Part shown: positions 44,061 through 53,922 of the stretch, piece after piece | Numbering within the stretch: the stretch's first letter is position 1 | Layout of the letters: the number at the start of each line of letters is the position of its first letter | Source: Candidatus Obscuribacterales bacterium | GTDB taxonomy: Bacteria > Cyanobacteriota > Vampirovibrionia > Obscuribacterales > Obscuribacteraceae | Direction: 5' to 3' | Length of the DNA: 64,000 bases | NCBI GenBank assembly: GCA_021732085.1 | Contig: JAKFVQ010000013.1 | Coordinates: 1-64,000, forward strand | Program-made: the position numbers and the translations under genes | The notes under the pieces: model-generated | Seen by the model: only the letters and a program-made list of their open reading frames with translations | Told to the model about the DNA's origin: nothing | Database searches by the model: none

Positions 44061-47000
44061 GTGGGGTCTGAAAGCGTCGACCAGAATGTGATTTTAGCCG
44101 CCGGCGCCGACATTGCCGACGGCAAATTCGAGATCGTCGCTCTCATATCCAGCGGCGCCACCTCTACTGTTTATCGAGCTCGCCATCGCCTGCTGGGAAT
44201 GGACGTCGCTCTCAAGCTCCTCAACTTCAGCCTTCTCGGGCGAGAAGACTGTTTGGCCCGCTTTCAGAAAGAGGCACGCGTCAGCAGCCAACTTATCCAC
44301 GCCAACCTGGCAAAGCTAATTGCATACGGAACACTGGATGATGGTCGTCCTTTCCTGGCTATCGAGCTCATTGAAGGCAGAACGCTTTGCGAATTATTGA
44401 TGGCGGAAGAGACCTTAAAGCCTGAGCGGGCTATCGGGTTCTTTATGCAGATTTGCGATGGACTGGAAGCACTTCATCGCAATGGTATTATTCACCGCGA
44501 TTTAAAGCCCGGCAACATTATGGTCAGCTCTGATGGCGCCATCGAGCGTGTGAAGATAATCGATTTGGGTTTGATCAAGGAGCTTCAATCCTCGGATCCC
44601 AAAATCACCAAGACCGGACAAATTCTCGGAAGCACTGCGTATATGAGCCCGGAGCAATGCCTTTCGAAGAAAATTGATGAGCGCTCAGACATATACTCGT
44701 TCGGTTGTTTGATGTATGAGTGTCTGGCCGGAACGCCTCCGTTCGGGCATGACGCAGGCTTTGTCACGATGACGAAGCAAACCAATGAAGAACCGCCGCC
44801 ACTGAGTCAGTTCAAAAAGGACTCATTGCCTCCTGGATTGGAAGAAATAATCAGGCTCGCTTTGGAAAAGGATGCTTCCAGGCGGTATCAAACCGTAGGT
44901 GAATTGAAAGATCATTTGCGCCGATGCCTGGATGGCGAACTTTCTTCCAGATTCATGCGGGCTCATAATGTTATTAGTCCCGGCACCAGATCTGGTGCCG
45001 TGGTCTGGGCGGCCGTCGCTGTTACGATTTGCTTGATAGCCGTGATTGGGATCTTCATAGCAGGAAGATCCAAGCATTCGACTTTAGCCAGTCATGAAAT
45101 TGTTCAAGTGACTCCAAAGAGGAACGATCAAAGACAGCTTCTCAATAAGGCGAGGCGAATGGCTCAGGAGCCGGTTTTGGCGCCTGAGGGGCAAATCCAA
45201 AATACGCTTCGCCAAACCGAAGTGATGATGAAGTATTACGAACTCTGGCTAGAGAATCATCCAAAGTCCGAGTTGCTCCATAAGGCTAAAGCAGAGTATC
45301 AGTTATTCATTTATTCGCAGATATTGGCTAATTCTAAGCTAGCCAGTGAGCATGAAAAGAAAGCGGAAAGGTATTTTCAGCAGTTGCTGAAGGAGAAGAC
45401 GAAAATAATAGAGACTTCGACGGACAAGTCTTCCTACGAGTTTGTTATCGCCGCAACTATTGGCGCAAATTGTGCCAAATCACTCGGAGATTTGGCTGTT
45501 CAGGCGGGGCGCCCAGCCGATGCAGCTAAATATCACAGCCTTCGTTGGCGGCTGTCTCGGGCTGCCCAACCTACGGGGTCGGAAGATAGCATTGTCGAGG
45601 ATCTTTCCATCTGCCGAACATTGCATGCGCTGGAATCTTATGTCGATGAGGAATCGGTTCTTCGCGCAATGCGCCTCGGACCTAACAATAAGCCCGCTTA
45701 CGAACTTGTTTTTGCTAGTCCCTCTGAGCTCTCGGAGTTTGCTGCTGGTCCGCAAGCCGTCAGCACGCGAATGGCGTTCTTGTCAGCGCTCTACAGAAAT
45801 CAAATTGCGCTCAAGAAGGAAAGCAATGCGATGAAGGTTTATTCCTTTATGACGGACTTTGCATCGACGGTCAAGTCTCCATGGGACATGGCTTTGGCTT
45901 ACCAGGCGCTAGCCGGTGATGCTCAAAAAGGCAGAAATTTTGAACTTGCTATTAAATTTTCCAATATTGTCCTGGAAAGTTTGTCTTGCTTGCCCGATCA
46001 AAATCGAAGGGAAGTAGTCGAGTGCAAGTTGGCAGTGCTCGTGCTTGCTGGTACAACTTCTCAGATTCTCAATCGCCAGGGCGAGGCTGCCAAGTATTTC
46101 TCCGAATGTTTGCCGTACGCGGGCAACCGGCATTATGACGTGTTGGTGCTACAGTGTCTTCGCGAGTATTTTATTACCGCCGTATCCATCCGAGATCAGA
46201 AACTGTGTGATCAATTGATCGAGCAATATAGAAAGGTTGCCGAAGCGCGAGACGATCGAGCGCAGGACGAAATAGTTCTGGGCTATTTCCGCTTGAAGCG
46301 CCTGAGCTTAATTCCCGGCGATCATCAAAAGGAATATTCCGCCATTGTCGATGAGGTTATTTCTGTTCGTACTTCAGCCAGGCAAAGCTGCCTGGCCGAA
46401 CAGATAGCGGTTGCGCGTGCATTAGCCGAGATGGGTCAGTTGCAGCTGTCTGAAAAATTGCTGCAACATGTCGTTGCTGCTAACGATAATTCAGCTGCTC
46501 TTTGGGATCATGTGCTAACGGCAAAAATAATACTTGCTGGTGTGAAAGCGGAACTGAAGGAGTACCAGGCCGCTATCGATTTGCTGGCAGGCATAAATAG
46601 ATCATTTGGGGATCCTTTCCTCACGGCAGACTTCCAGATGCAACGTGCGGTCATCGGCTTGACCAGCAGCATCGGGCTGCACAGGAATGACTTGATTAAG
46701 CACTATAGTGATCAGGGGATAATGCTGTTGAGTTCGGACTGCCTACCTGAAGGAAAAGCGGCGCTGCTAACAACGTTGTGCCGTTATTACCAGAGTACCG
46801 GGCAGGTTGATAAGAGTATCCCAGCGGCGCGCCGAGCGCTGTCCTTGACGAGGGAGTTTTGTGCGCCCAATACTTCCAGGATGGCCGCACAAGAGATACT
46901 CTTGGCGAAACAGCTTATTAACACAAATCAGTCCGAGTCTGCTAATTTATTTAAGGACGCCGTGTCTATTGCAAAATCTGCGACCGACGCTCCTGCTGAT

Positions 47001-47069
47001 GGCTCGGTAGAGACAGCGGCGATAAGAGAATACGAGGCAGCAAAGAAAATTTGGGCGAGCAAAAAATAG
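44061..47069 (+). CDS. Ser/Thr kinase with membrane anchor and TPR-like repeats (1)
   Basis: A 1002-residue protein. The kinase domain covers about 20-290: a degenerate Gly-rich loop (SSGATSTVY), catalytic Lys K52 in ALKLL, HRDLKPGN (145-152) and MSPEQ. The DFG motif is DLG (168-170). A membrane segment (313-334, AVVWAAVAVTICLIAVIGIFIAG) follows, then about 660 residues of helical repeats outside the cytoplasm (for example FQLAIKFSNIVLES-type pairs). This is a receptor kinase with a sensing or scaffolding TPR region. GTG start. The next kinase gene overlaps by 19 bp. Confidence 0.88.
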   Translation: MGSESVDQNVILAAGADIADGKFEIVALISSGATSTVYRARHRLLGMDVALKLLNFSLLGREDCLARFQKEARVSSQLIHANLAKLIAYGTLDDGRPFLAIELIEGRTLCELLMAEETLKPERAIGFFMQICDGLEALHRNGIIHRDLKPGNIMVSSDGAIERVKIIDLGLIKELQSSDPKITKTGQILGSTAYMSPEQCLSKKIDERSDIYSFGCLMYECLAGTPPFGHDAGFVTMTKQTNEEPPPLSQFKKDSLPPGLEEIIRLALEKDASRRYQTVGELKDHLRRCLDGELSSRFMRAHNVISPGTRSGAVVWAAVAVTICLIAVIGIFIAGRSKHSTLASHEIVQVTPKRNDQRQLLNKARRMAQEPVLAPEGQIQNTLRQTEVMMKYYELWLENHPKSELLHKAKAEYQLFIYSQILANSKLASEHEKKAERYFQQLLKEKTKIIETSTDKSSYEFVIAATIGANCAKSLGDLAVQAGRPADAAKYHSLRWRLSRAAQPTGSEDSIVEDLSICRTLHALESYVDEESVLRAMRLGPNNKPAYELVFASPSELSEFAAGPQAVSTRMAFLSALYRNQIALKKESNAMKVYSFMTDFASTVKSPWDMALAYQALAGDAQKGRNFELAIKFSNIVLESLSCLPDQNRREVVECKLAVLVLAGTTSQILNRQGEAAKYFSECLPYAGNRHYDVLVLQCLREYFITAVSIRDQKLCDQLIEQYRKVAEARDDRAQDEIVLGYFRLKRLSLIPGDHQKEYSAIVDEVISVRTSARQSCLAEQIAVARALAEMGQLQLSEKLLQHVVAANDNSAALWDHVLTAKIILAGVKAELKEYQAAIDLLAGINRSFGDPFLTADFQMQRAVIGLTSSIGLHRNDLIKHYSDQGIMLLSSDCLPEGKAALLTTLCRYYQSTGQVDKSIPAARRALSLTREFCAPNTSRMAAQEILLAKQLINTNQSESANLFKDAVSIAKSATDAPADGSVETAAIREYEAAKKIWASKK

Positions 47070-49735
47070 AACCGCAACTTTTGGAACTTGGAAAACTGTT
47101 CGAGGATAAGTTTGAAATCCTTTCTGTCTTGGGGCGCGGAGCTAGTGGAGTCGTGTACAAGGCGCGCCACTTGTTGCTGCAGACCTTCGTCGCTCTTAAA
47201 GTAATCAATCAAAACTCTAGTGACCCTGAACTGGCCGCTCAAAGGTTTCAAAAAGAGGCTACACTGCTCAGCAGTTTTGATCATCCCAATATCGTCAAAC
47301 TGCATTCATATGGAATATTGCCGGATGGAAGGCAGTACATGGCACTGGAGTTTATTGAAGGTGAATCGTTATCTGAGCAGATTGCAAAGTCCGGACCGCT
47401 AGAGTACTCGCGCGCAATTGCAATATTTGAACAAATATGTGGGGCTCTATCGTACTCCCATTCGCGTGGCGTTGTGCATCGCGATATCAAACCGGCCAAT
47501 GTGATGGTTGATGCCGATGGCAAAGCAAGAATTTTAGACTTCGGAATATTCAAATCGCTGGACAACTCCAGCCAGAGTTTGACAAAGACCGGCTATTTAG
47601 TTGGTAGCGCCAATTACATGAGTCCTGAGCAATGTAAGCAGCAGGACATCGATGATCGTTCCGACATCTATTCATTTGGGTGTCTGATGTATGAATGCCT
47701 CGTCGGGCAGCCTCCGATGCAAGATTCCTCCGATATGGCAATAATGGCAAATCAGATGCAGCGGACCATTGATCGCGTACCTGCTCGTTATGGTATCTCG
47801 AAAAAATTGGAGGAAACTATTCTCCGCTGCCTGGCAAAACATCCATCAAGGCGCTTTCAGTCTGCAAGTGAACTCGAGGGTTCTCTTCGCGATTGTGCCC
47901 AGGCATCGCTTTCGGAGAGGGTGGAAGCAACAAGTAATAGAAAGTGGATGTTTGCATCGATTGCTGTGGCAGCCGTCATTATTCTTTGTGGACTCGCTTC
48001 ATGGCGCTATTGGCAGGACCAGCAAACTAAAAAGGCTATTACAAATATCGCCCCGACTACACAATCGAGCCTTCAAGAGACGGGACGAATGTTGCCACCG
48101 GAAGGCAACCGAACAGTCAAAGCGACAGACCAACGGGAGCGATGGATAGCGAAAAATGGAAGCCACGAAGAGCAGAAAAAGCTGATCGAGCTGTATGCCC
48201 TTTGTTGGCATCACAGGCGGGAACAGGGACGTCCGGTGCCACCGCCTCATGGTGAAATTGTTAAAGCGAGGCTGGAGTATTTACTTGCTAATTCAGAAGT
48301 GACCGAAGGTCGTTATGGACTCCTGCGCGATCTTGCGTTTCTTTCATCAATGCTTGCTGACGACGCCTCTGTTGAGAAGTATATTAGCGAGCTTGAGAAG
48401 CGCGGTGAGTCCCTGTATGAAGCAAACCGGCGAAAGGCTTTGAATGCGGCAATTTTCAATGTCGTGACAATTTACCAGGAGCTTGGACGCGATTCTGATG
48501 GACTGCTCTTGCTTAAGCGTGAGGACGCTACCGGTCTCAGTGGCGATGAGAAAATCGTGTACAACGATGGTATCGCCATGAACTACGTCGCTCTGAAGGA
48601 CATTGAAAGTGCCAGGCCCTTTGCACTGCAATCTGCTAGTTTATTGAAAAGCCAGATGGACCAGGGAAGCTTGCCCCAGCCGAACGTTATTTATTCTGTT
48701 GTTAGTCGCCTTAATCAGGTTCAACGGCCTGATCTCGTTTTTGAGATAGTGGGGAAGCTGCCACCGATTACGGAAGAAAAGAAACGTGCAGATGGAAATT
48801 GGCGGCACGTCGAGTGTGAATTGGCGAACTCGTACCTTTATACAAATCAGCTAGAGAAAGCTAAGCAGATTTACCTGAGCAATATCGGTGAGATACGAAA
48901 CAGCGAGCCGTCTGAACAAGTGCTTGGCGCCGAGCGGCTCCTTCTTACCATATTGTATAAACAAAACAAAAAGGAAGAGGTACTTACGCAAGCCAGAAAT
49001 TATCTCGAGACGGTCCCTGCTTCATCTTACGTGACTGCTTCAAGGCAAGTCGTAAACATGTTGGTTGTATGGAAAATAGATGCAAGCTCACTGGAGCCGC
49101 TCATTTTAGCCAAGGCAAAATCTCGTGAAGGAATTGATCCCAGTCGATCTCACCGGCTCTATGAAACTCTAGGCAAAATTTTCCTCTACTCCGGAAATTC
49201 CAAGAAGGCAGGGGCATACTATGAGCAAGCCAGAAAGCTTGCTGCGTCTGCTGGAAATGAGCAAGGGGTTGCAGCTGCGCTGACTGGGAAAATGACATGC
49301 TTGATTTACGAGAACAAATTGCCAGAATTTATGGCGGTGCGCCAGTCCTTCCTACAGCTTCAGGATGTTTCTTTAGATGATCGCTTCACCGCAGAAGAGC
49401 TTATGGGCCTTTTCTATCAAACAAATAAAAACTTCAAGAAAGCAATTGAGATATACGAGAAACTGCTTTCAGAAGCAGAGCCGAAAGGCAGAAGAGATCA
49501 TATTCCGTCTGCCTATTGTGATTGCGCTCTGCACCTGGCAATGTCTTACAAAGAACTCGGGAACGATGATAAAGCCTTGCAGGCTGCGGAGCGGGGAATT
49601 AGCGCGGCAAAGACGGCCCGTAAGCATACTAATGCGGATATGCTGTACGATTATGCCGCCGACCTTTGCCAGAAATCGAATCCGCAGAAAGCTGCAAGAT
49701 ACAGAAGAACTGCAAGTAAACTACGCAAAGTCTAA
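47051..49735 (+). CDS. Ser/Thr kinase with membrane anchor and TPR repeats (2)
   Basis: An 894-residue protein from a TTG start inside the end of the previous kinase gene (19-bp overlap), which implies coupled translation. Kinase motifs: GRGASGVVY, K50 in ALKVI, HRDIKPAN (143-150), DFG (163-165) and MSPEQ. A membrane segment (299-319, WMFASIAVAAVIILCGLASWRY) is followed by about 570 residues of TPR-like helices (KKAGAYYEQARKLA, KKAIEIYEKLLSEA, DKALQAAERG). It is a paralogue of kinase 1; together they may form a heteromeric receptor, an inference. Confidence 0.9.
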   Translation: MGEQKIEPQLLELGKLFEDKFEILSVLGRGASGVVYKARHLLLQTFVALKVINQNSSDPELAAQRFQKEATLLSSFDHPNIVKLHSYGILPDGRQYMALEFIEGESLSEQIAKSGPLEYSRAIAIFEQICGALSYSHSRGVVHRDIKPANVMVDADGKARILDFGIFKSLDNSSQSLTKTGYLVGSANYMSPEQCKQQDIDDRSDIYSFGCLMYECLVGQPPMQDSSDMAIMANQMQRTIDRVPARYGISKKLEETILRCLAKHPSRRFQSASELEGSLRDCAQASLSERVEATSNRKWMFASIAVAAVIILCGLASWRYWQDQQTKKAITNIAPTTQSSLQETGRMLPPEGNRTVKATDQRERWIAKNGSHEEQKKLIELYALCWHHRREQGRPVPPPHGEIVKARLEYLLANSEVTEGRYGLLRDLAFLSSMLADDASVEKYISELEKRGESLYEANRRKALNAAIFNVVTIYQELGRDSDGLLLLKREDATGLSGDEKIVYNDGIAMNYVALKDIESARPFALQSASLLKSQMDQGSLPQPNVIYSVVSRLNQVQRPDLVFEIVGKLPPITEEKKRADGNWRHVECELANSYLYTNQLEKAKQIYLSNIGEIRNSEPSEQVLGAERLLLTILYKQNKKEEVLTQARNYLETVPASSYVTASRQVVNMLVVWKIDASSLEPLILAKAKSREGIDPSRSHRLYETLGKIFLYSGNSKKAGAYYEQARKLAASAGNEQGVAAALTGKMTCLIYENKLPEFMAVRQSFLQLQDVSLDDRFTAEELMGLFYQTNKNFKKAIEIYEKLLSEAEPKGRRDHIPSAYCDCALHLAMSYKELGNDDKALQAAERGISAAKTARKHTNADMLYDYAADLCQKSNPQKAARYRRTASKLRKV

Positions 49736-49759
49736 GAGTCTATTGCGCTTTGAGCATGG

Positions 49760-52700
49760 CTATTGGCGTTCGGACAGTCGTTTGAGAAGAGATTTTGCCT
49801 CCTCTGCATATCCGGAAACTTTGTAAAAATGCGCAGTTTCGCGCACCGTATCATCGAATGGTTTTTGAAGTGTCTTGTCAATTTTGCATTGAAGAGCTTT
49901 CTCTGAAAATTCCTCTGCGCTAGCTGGCTCGTGTAATTTGATGTACATCTGAGTAGCGGAAATGTAGATCAGCGCTTTTAAGTAGTTTGATGCACCGTCT
50001 GCGGCTTTCAACATTAGGCCAATTTGCTCTTTGGCTTTTTGAGGATCGTGTTTTCTCAAATACGCTTCCGTCATCACTTTTCGGCACTCAAAATTGAGTC
50101 GATTGTTTCCACCACTGGCCATTGATAACGCTTGTTGAGCTGCTGATAGTGAACCATCAAGATCGTAATCAAGCCTCCATGCTGATAGTTCCCACAGCTG
50201 TTGCGCCGTGGCGTTCCGATTTCCTTGCAGTGCTATGCATTCGAGTTTCTGTTTGTCAGCTACCTTCGGATTTGTGCGATAAGAGGAAGCGCTCAATGCG
50301 GCTAGTGCCTCCATCCTTCCCTCAATTAGCTCTGGATTCTTTTCGAGCAATTCACTGAGTTCGTTTCGATATTTGTCTGTCTTTTGCTTTTCATTAGAAC
50401 TAACGGCAAGAAGCAGCAAGCTAGAAAGGCTCTTCATGCGTCCGCTGTCTGTTTTTGACAAGTTAAGCGCATGCTGAAATGCGGCTTCGACATGAGGCCA
50501 GGATTTGCTCCATCCCATCCTTTCCCCATGCCGCCGCCAGTAGGCTGCCAATAGTGCTGGTTCGCTTTGGCTCAAAGACTTCGCTTTGTCGAGAGCGTCT
50601 TGTTGAATGATGAGCGCTCGCGAAAGCTCTTCCCTATTGAAATAGAGTTCCCCTAAATAAAATCGCCAAATGAGAACTTCCTTTTCGGCTCCCTTCGACT
50701 GCCATAATTTTATTCGTTCCTGAACCACGTCCTTGCTAATCTTGAGCCCCGGATTATTTGCCATTACGAGGTTTAAGAAGGAGCCAGCGAGTGTTTCCAT
50801 TTCGCTGCTATCCAGCATTTTGAATTTCTTTGCGTACCTGTAGGCTTGTTCATAAGTCGAGACACCATTTTTCCAGTCACCTCGATCTTCATAAATCCAC
50901 ATCAGGTGAGCGTAACAGGCCAAGGTCGTTAGACCGGTTGTTTGTGGTAGCCAGTCCTTGATCAGCTTCTCCGCTTCCTGGTCTTTTCTTTGAAGCCGGA
51001 GCATTGAGCAAAGGTGCAGTGTATGCACTGATCTGTAGTCCGGACGAAGATTTATCAACTCGCGATAGAGCTGCTCCCCTTTAACTCCTTCACGCTGCCG
51101 TTGGCAAAAGTCGGCATAATCGTTTAGCGTCCAATAGTATTGGTTTGGATCTCGCTGAGAAGCTGATAGAGCTTTTTCGAACTCCTGTTGGGCCGAATTA
51201 ATGTCGCGCGATTTTTCGAAGAGTAAAGCTTTCGCTTGATGGTAGAGCGCCAGCTCGGCACCGCTTTTCAGTTTTTTGATATCAATCTGCGAAAGTTTTT
51301 CCCTGCAGAAATTCAAATCGGGATCGTTATCATGTTGACCCAACCAAAAACGAATAGATTGAACTCGCTTTGGATCGGTTGTAGACATTTCAACGGATTT
51401 GCGGAAGCTCTTTCTTTTATTGCTGCTGTCGTGAAGAAGGTCATACGTGATCCCATGGGCGCAATAACAGTCAGGCACAATCTGCTCGCATTCGGGAGCG
51501 TCTTCGAATTGTTTTAGGGCTTCATTTTCAATTCGCAATGCATTTTGAAATTCGCCTTTATTTTTTAAAAGATCGGATAGTCGAAAGGTCCAATGTAGCT
51601 CCCATTGTGGACGATTTCTATTCTTGTTGAGCCTGATTCTCTCATTGGCAAACTCTGCCAGTCCTGTGTATTTCTTTTCCTGGCGAAAGAATTCGAAGTA
51701 ATCTGTTAGCACACGCTCCCATGTATCCGCTTCATCTGCGCCAAAGGAGAACTTGTCCAATTCCGGCTTTGCAGCGCTTATTACGCTTCTGGCAAGTGCT
51801 GGATCGTGCAGTTGCCTTGAAAACGATAGGACGTCGCGGGCAATCATGAGTTTGTCGTTGGCATTTGGCTGTGTCGTCAACCCGACGATCGCGCTTGGCA
51901 AATACTTGTTTCTTAGAAGGTCTGAATCCTCGCCACATTCAATTGCTGATTTGGCGTAGTGGATCAAAGTTCGTGGAATCTGAGCAAGCTCCGGTGAGCT
52001 TCTAAATGCTTCTCGAATTTTCTCCAAGCTGTTTTTGGCCTGTGAAAAATCGCCCGCCAGAATGTAGATAGTGACGTTGTTCGAAAGGGCTTCGATATAG
52101 TCGTACGGCTTTACTTTGCGGGAAATTGTAACGGCTTCGTTTGAATCGCTGATTGCAAGATCATATTGTTTGGCGGCAATTTCTCTTTCGGCCAAATTGT
52201 TCAAGAGTTTGACCAGGTCAAGGGAAGGCTTTGCCTTGCGCATAAGCTTTGTGTGAAGCTTTATCAGCGGGATGTACTGCTCGTCGGTCATAAAAGGCGA
52301 CTTCGATTCAATCTTATGCAGAAGTACGCTACCGCTTTGTATTGGCTTTGCAGCACAAATATCGCTCAGGTACGCAGTTGCCTCTTTGAGCTGCGGTATT
52401 TTTTCGAAATCGTGCTGATCCATTTGGGACAAGACACGGATAGCTTCCCAAGCCCAGTAGCTGGCATCGGAAGCGTCCTTCAGTTTGTTGACTTCTTTTG
52501 AATTTTCCAGCGCGAACTGAAAGGCTTTTATTGAACCCTTCTTTGAATAGTATTTTTCGTAGATGCGTTTTTGCAGTTGTGAGGCCGCAGTGGACGCGCC
52601 CAAGAGGCGTTCTTGTTGAATAATTTCTCGCAGAATCGCAAGGCGAAAGTTGTCCGGCTTCCAGACCAAAAGAACATCGCTGAAGATTTTCAGCCCTGCT

Positions 52701-53704
52701 TCTGTAAACCACATAACGATTGCAAGCAGGACCAGAGAGCCGATCGCGATGCCCGCGAAGAACACCGGCTTGCTCTGTTTTGATCCTGTATTCTTGTCTG
52801 GAATAGCGCTGCTCGTGTTAGCGAAAGCTGTGCTCTGTGTTCCTCGTTCTGTGAGCACGAGGTCAAGATCCGAAATGAATTCCTGCATGGTCTGGTATCG
52901 GTTTTCGGGCTTTTTTGCTAGACCTTTGAGCATTACTTCTTCAAGTCCAGCAGGCAGAGCTGGCGTCAATTTTGATGGTGGTAGAACAGACTCGGTCATG
53001 TGCTTATGCATGAGTCCGATTGGATTGTCAGCCTGGTGTGGTACTTGACCGGTAATGCATTCGTAGAAAATGCAAGCTAAGGAATAAATGTCGGAGCGCG
53101 CATCCGGTATTTGTCCGGCGGCAAGCTCTGGGCAGATATAGTGGATGCTGCCCATCAAAGCCCCAGTTTGAGTGAGCTTTTGGACGTCCTTCGAGTCCGG
53201 AGCGATAATTTTTGCCAGTCCGAAATCCAACACTTTTACAAAGTCCGGCGTGGGTTCATCAAGAAGAACTATGTTATTCGGGCTTAGATCGCGGTGGATT
53301 ACGCCCAGGTTGTGCGCATATGACATTGAATCGGCGACTTGTCTGATGATGGCGCTAGCTCTTTTCCAGGGCAGTTTCTCGGCGGTGCTCAAACGAGATC
53401 GCAGGCTCTTTCCTGCCACATATTCCATCACTATGAAAGGAAGAAGATTCTGATAGAGTCCATAGCTGTAAAAACGCCCTATGTTTTTGTGATTCAAGTT
53501 GGCGAGCGCAAGCGCCTCTCTTTCGAAGCGTGCTCGAATTTCCGGGTCGTGCATCAGGCTCGCGTGAAGTAATTTGATAGCGACATCGCGATTGAGATCT
53601 ATTTGTTTGGCGTGAAAAACTACGCCCATGCCGCCACTTCCAGCAACGGACAGTATCTGGTACTTGTCTTGAAAGATGGTTCCAACTAGATTTGGGCTGT
53701 CCAC
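49760..53704 (-). CDS. Ser/Thr kinase with membrane anchor and TPR repeats (3)
   Basis: A 1314-residue protein, GTG start. The N-terminal kinase domain has GSGGMGVVF, K44 in AIKLL, the catalytic loop HRDLSPNN (137-144) and DFG (160-162). The Ser (S141) replacing Lys of HRDLKPxN also occurs in some bacterial kinases; catalysis may persist. A membrane segment (313-334, PVFFAGIAIGSLVLLAIVMWF) is followed by nearly 1000 residues of TPR-like repeats (AEKLIKDWLPQTTG, WKNGVSTYEQAYRYAKK). It faces the kinase 2 gene, leaving 24 bp between stop codons, and starts 218 bp from ftsH. Confidence 0.9.
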   Translation of the reverse strand: MDSPNLVGTIFQDKYQILSVAGSGGMGVVFHAKQIDLNRDVAIKLLHASLMHDPEIRARFEREALALANLNHKNIGRFYSYGLYQNLLPFIVMEYVAGKSLRSRLSTAEKLPWKRASAIIRQVADSMSYAHNLGVIHRDLSPNNIVLLDEPTPDFVKVLDFGLAKIIAPDSKDVQKLTQTGALMGSIHYICPELAAGQIPDARSDIYSLACIFYECITGQVPHQADNPIGLMHKHMTESVLPPSKLTPALPAGLEEVMLKGLAKKPENRYQTMQEFISDLDLVLTERGTQSTAFANTSSAIPDKNTGSKQSKPVFFAGIAIGSLVLLAIVMWFTEAGLKIFSDVLLVWKPDNFRLAILREIIQQERLLGASTAASQLQKRIYEKYYSKKGSIKAFQFALENSKEVNKLKDASDASYWAWEAIRVLSQMDQHDFEKIPQLKEATAYLSDICAAKPIQSGSVLLHKIESKSPFMTDEQYIPLIKLHTKLMRKAKPSLDLVKLLNNLAEREIAAKQYDLAISDSNEAVTISRKVKPYDYIEALSNNVTIYILAGDFSQAKNSLEKIREAFRSSPELAQIPRTLIHYAKSAIECGEDSDLLRNKYLPSAIVGLTTQPNANDKLMIARDVLSFSRQLHDPALARSVISAAKPELDKFSFGADEADTWERVLTDYFEFFRQEKKYTGLAEFANERIRLNKNRNRPQWELHWTFRLSDLLKNKGEFQNALRIENEALKQFEDAPECEQIVPDCYCAHGITYDLLHDSSNKRKSFRKSVEMSTTDPKRVQSIRFWLGQHDNDPDLNFCREKLSQIDIKKLKSGAELALYHQAKALLFEKSRDINSAQQEFEKALSASQRDPNQYYWTLNDYADFCQRQREGVKGEQLYRELINLRPDYRSVHTLHLCSMLRLQRKDQEAEKLIKDWLPQTTGLTTLACYAHLMWIYEDRGDWKNGVSTYEQAYRYAKKFKMLDSSEMETLAGSFLNLVMANNPGLKISKDVVQERIKLWQSKGAEKEVLIWRFYLGELYFNREELSRALIIQQDALDKAKSLSQSEPALLAAYWRRHGERMGWSKSWPHVEAAFQHALNLSKTDSGRMKSLSSLLLLAVSSNEKQKTDKYRNELSELLEKNPELIEGRMEALAALSASSYRTNPKVADKQKLECIALQGNRNATAQQLWELSAWRLDYDLDGSLSAAQQALSMASGGNNRLNFECRKVMTEAYLRKHDPQKAKEQIGLMLKAADGASNYLKALIYISATQMYIKLHEPASAEEFSEKALQCKIDKTLQKPFDDTVRETAHFYKVSGYAEEAKSLLKRLSERQ

Positions 53705-53858
53705 AATCTATCTGTCTCGGACTGGTTGATTACGTAAGTACTAGAAAGATTGTACCCGCGTGTGAAGCCGAATTCGGTCAAAGCACTGGTCGTTCCCAGG
53801 GAAGCCAACGTATTGAAGTGCTTCGCTAGTTGAGTAGAGCTGAGCTGTGCAAAAAAAG

Positions 53859-53889
53859 AAGACCCCCGTCCTTTTCGGATGGAGGTCTT
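53859..53889 (-). terminator. Intrinsic terminator of the FtsH-like gene
   Basis: AAGACCCCCGTCC pairs with GGATGGAGGTCTT over 13 positions with two non-Watson-Crick pairs and a TTTTC loop. T-runs flank both sides: minus-strand Ts from the A-run at 53851-53857, plus-strand Ts at 53891-53897. It lies 33 bp after the ftsH stop and before the minus-strand kinase gene. Confidence 0.85.
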
Positions 53890-53922
53890 TCTTTTTTCTG
53901 TGGATTTCGTTAGCCGTGAGAC

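Noticed and set aside
43784-44071. 95-residue frame before kinase 1
   Set aside because: TTG start, no ribosome-binding site, overlaps the kinase start, no recognisable composition.
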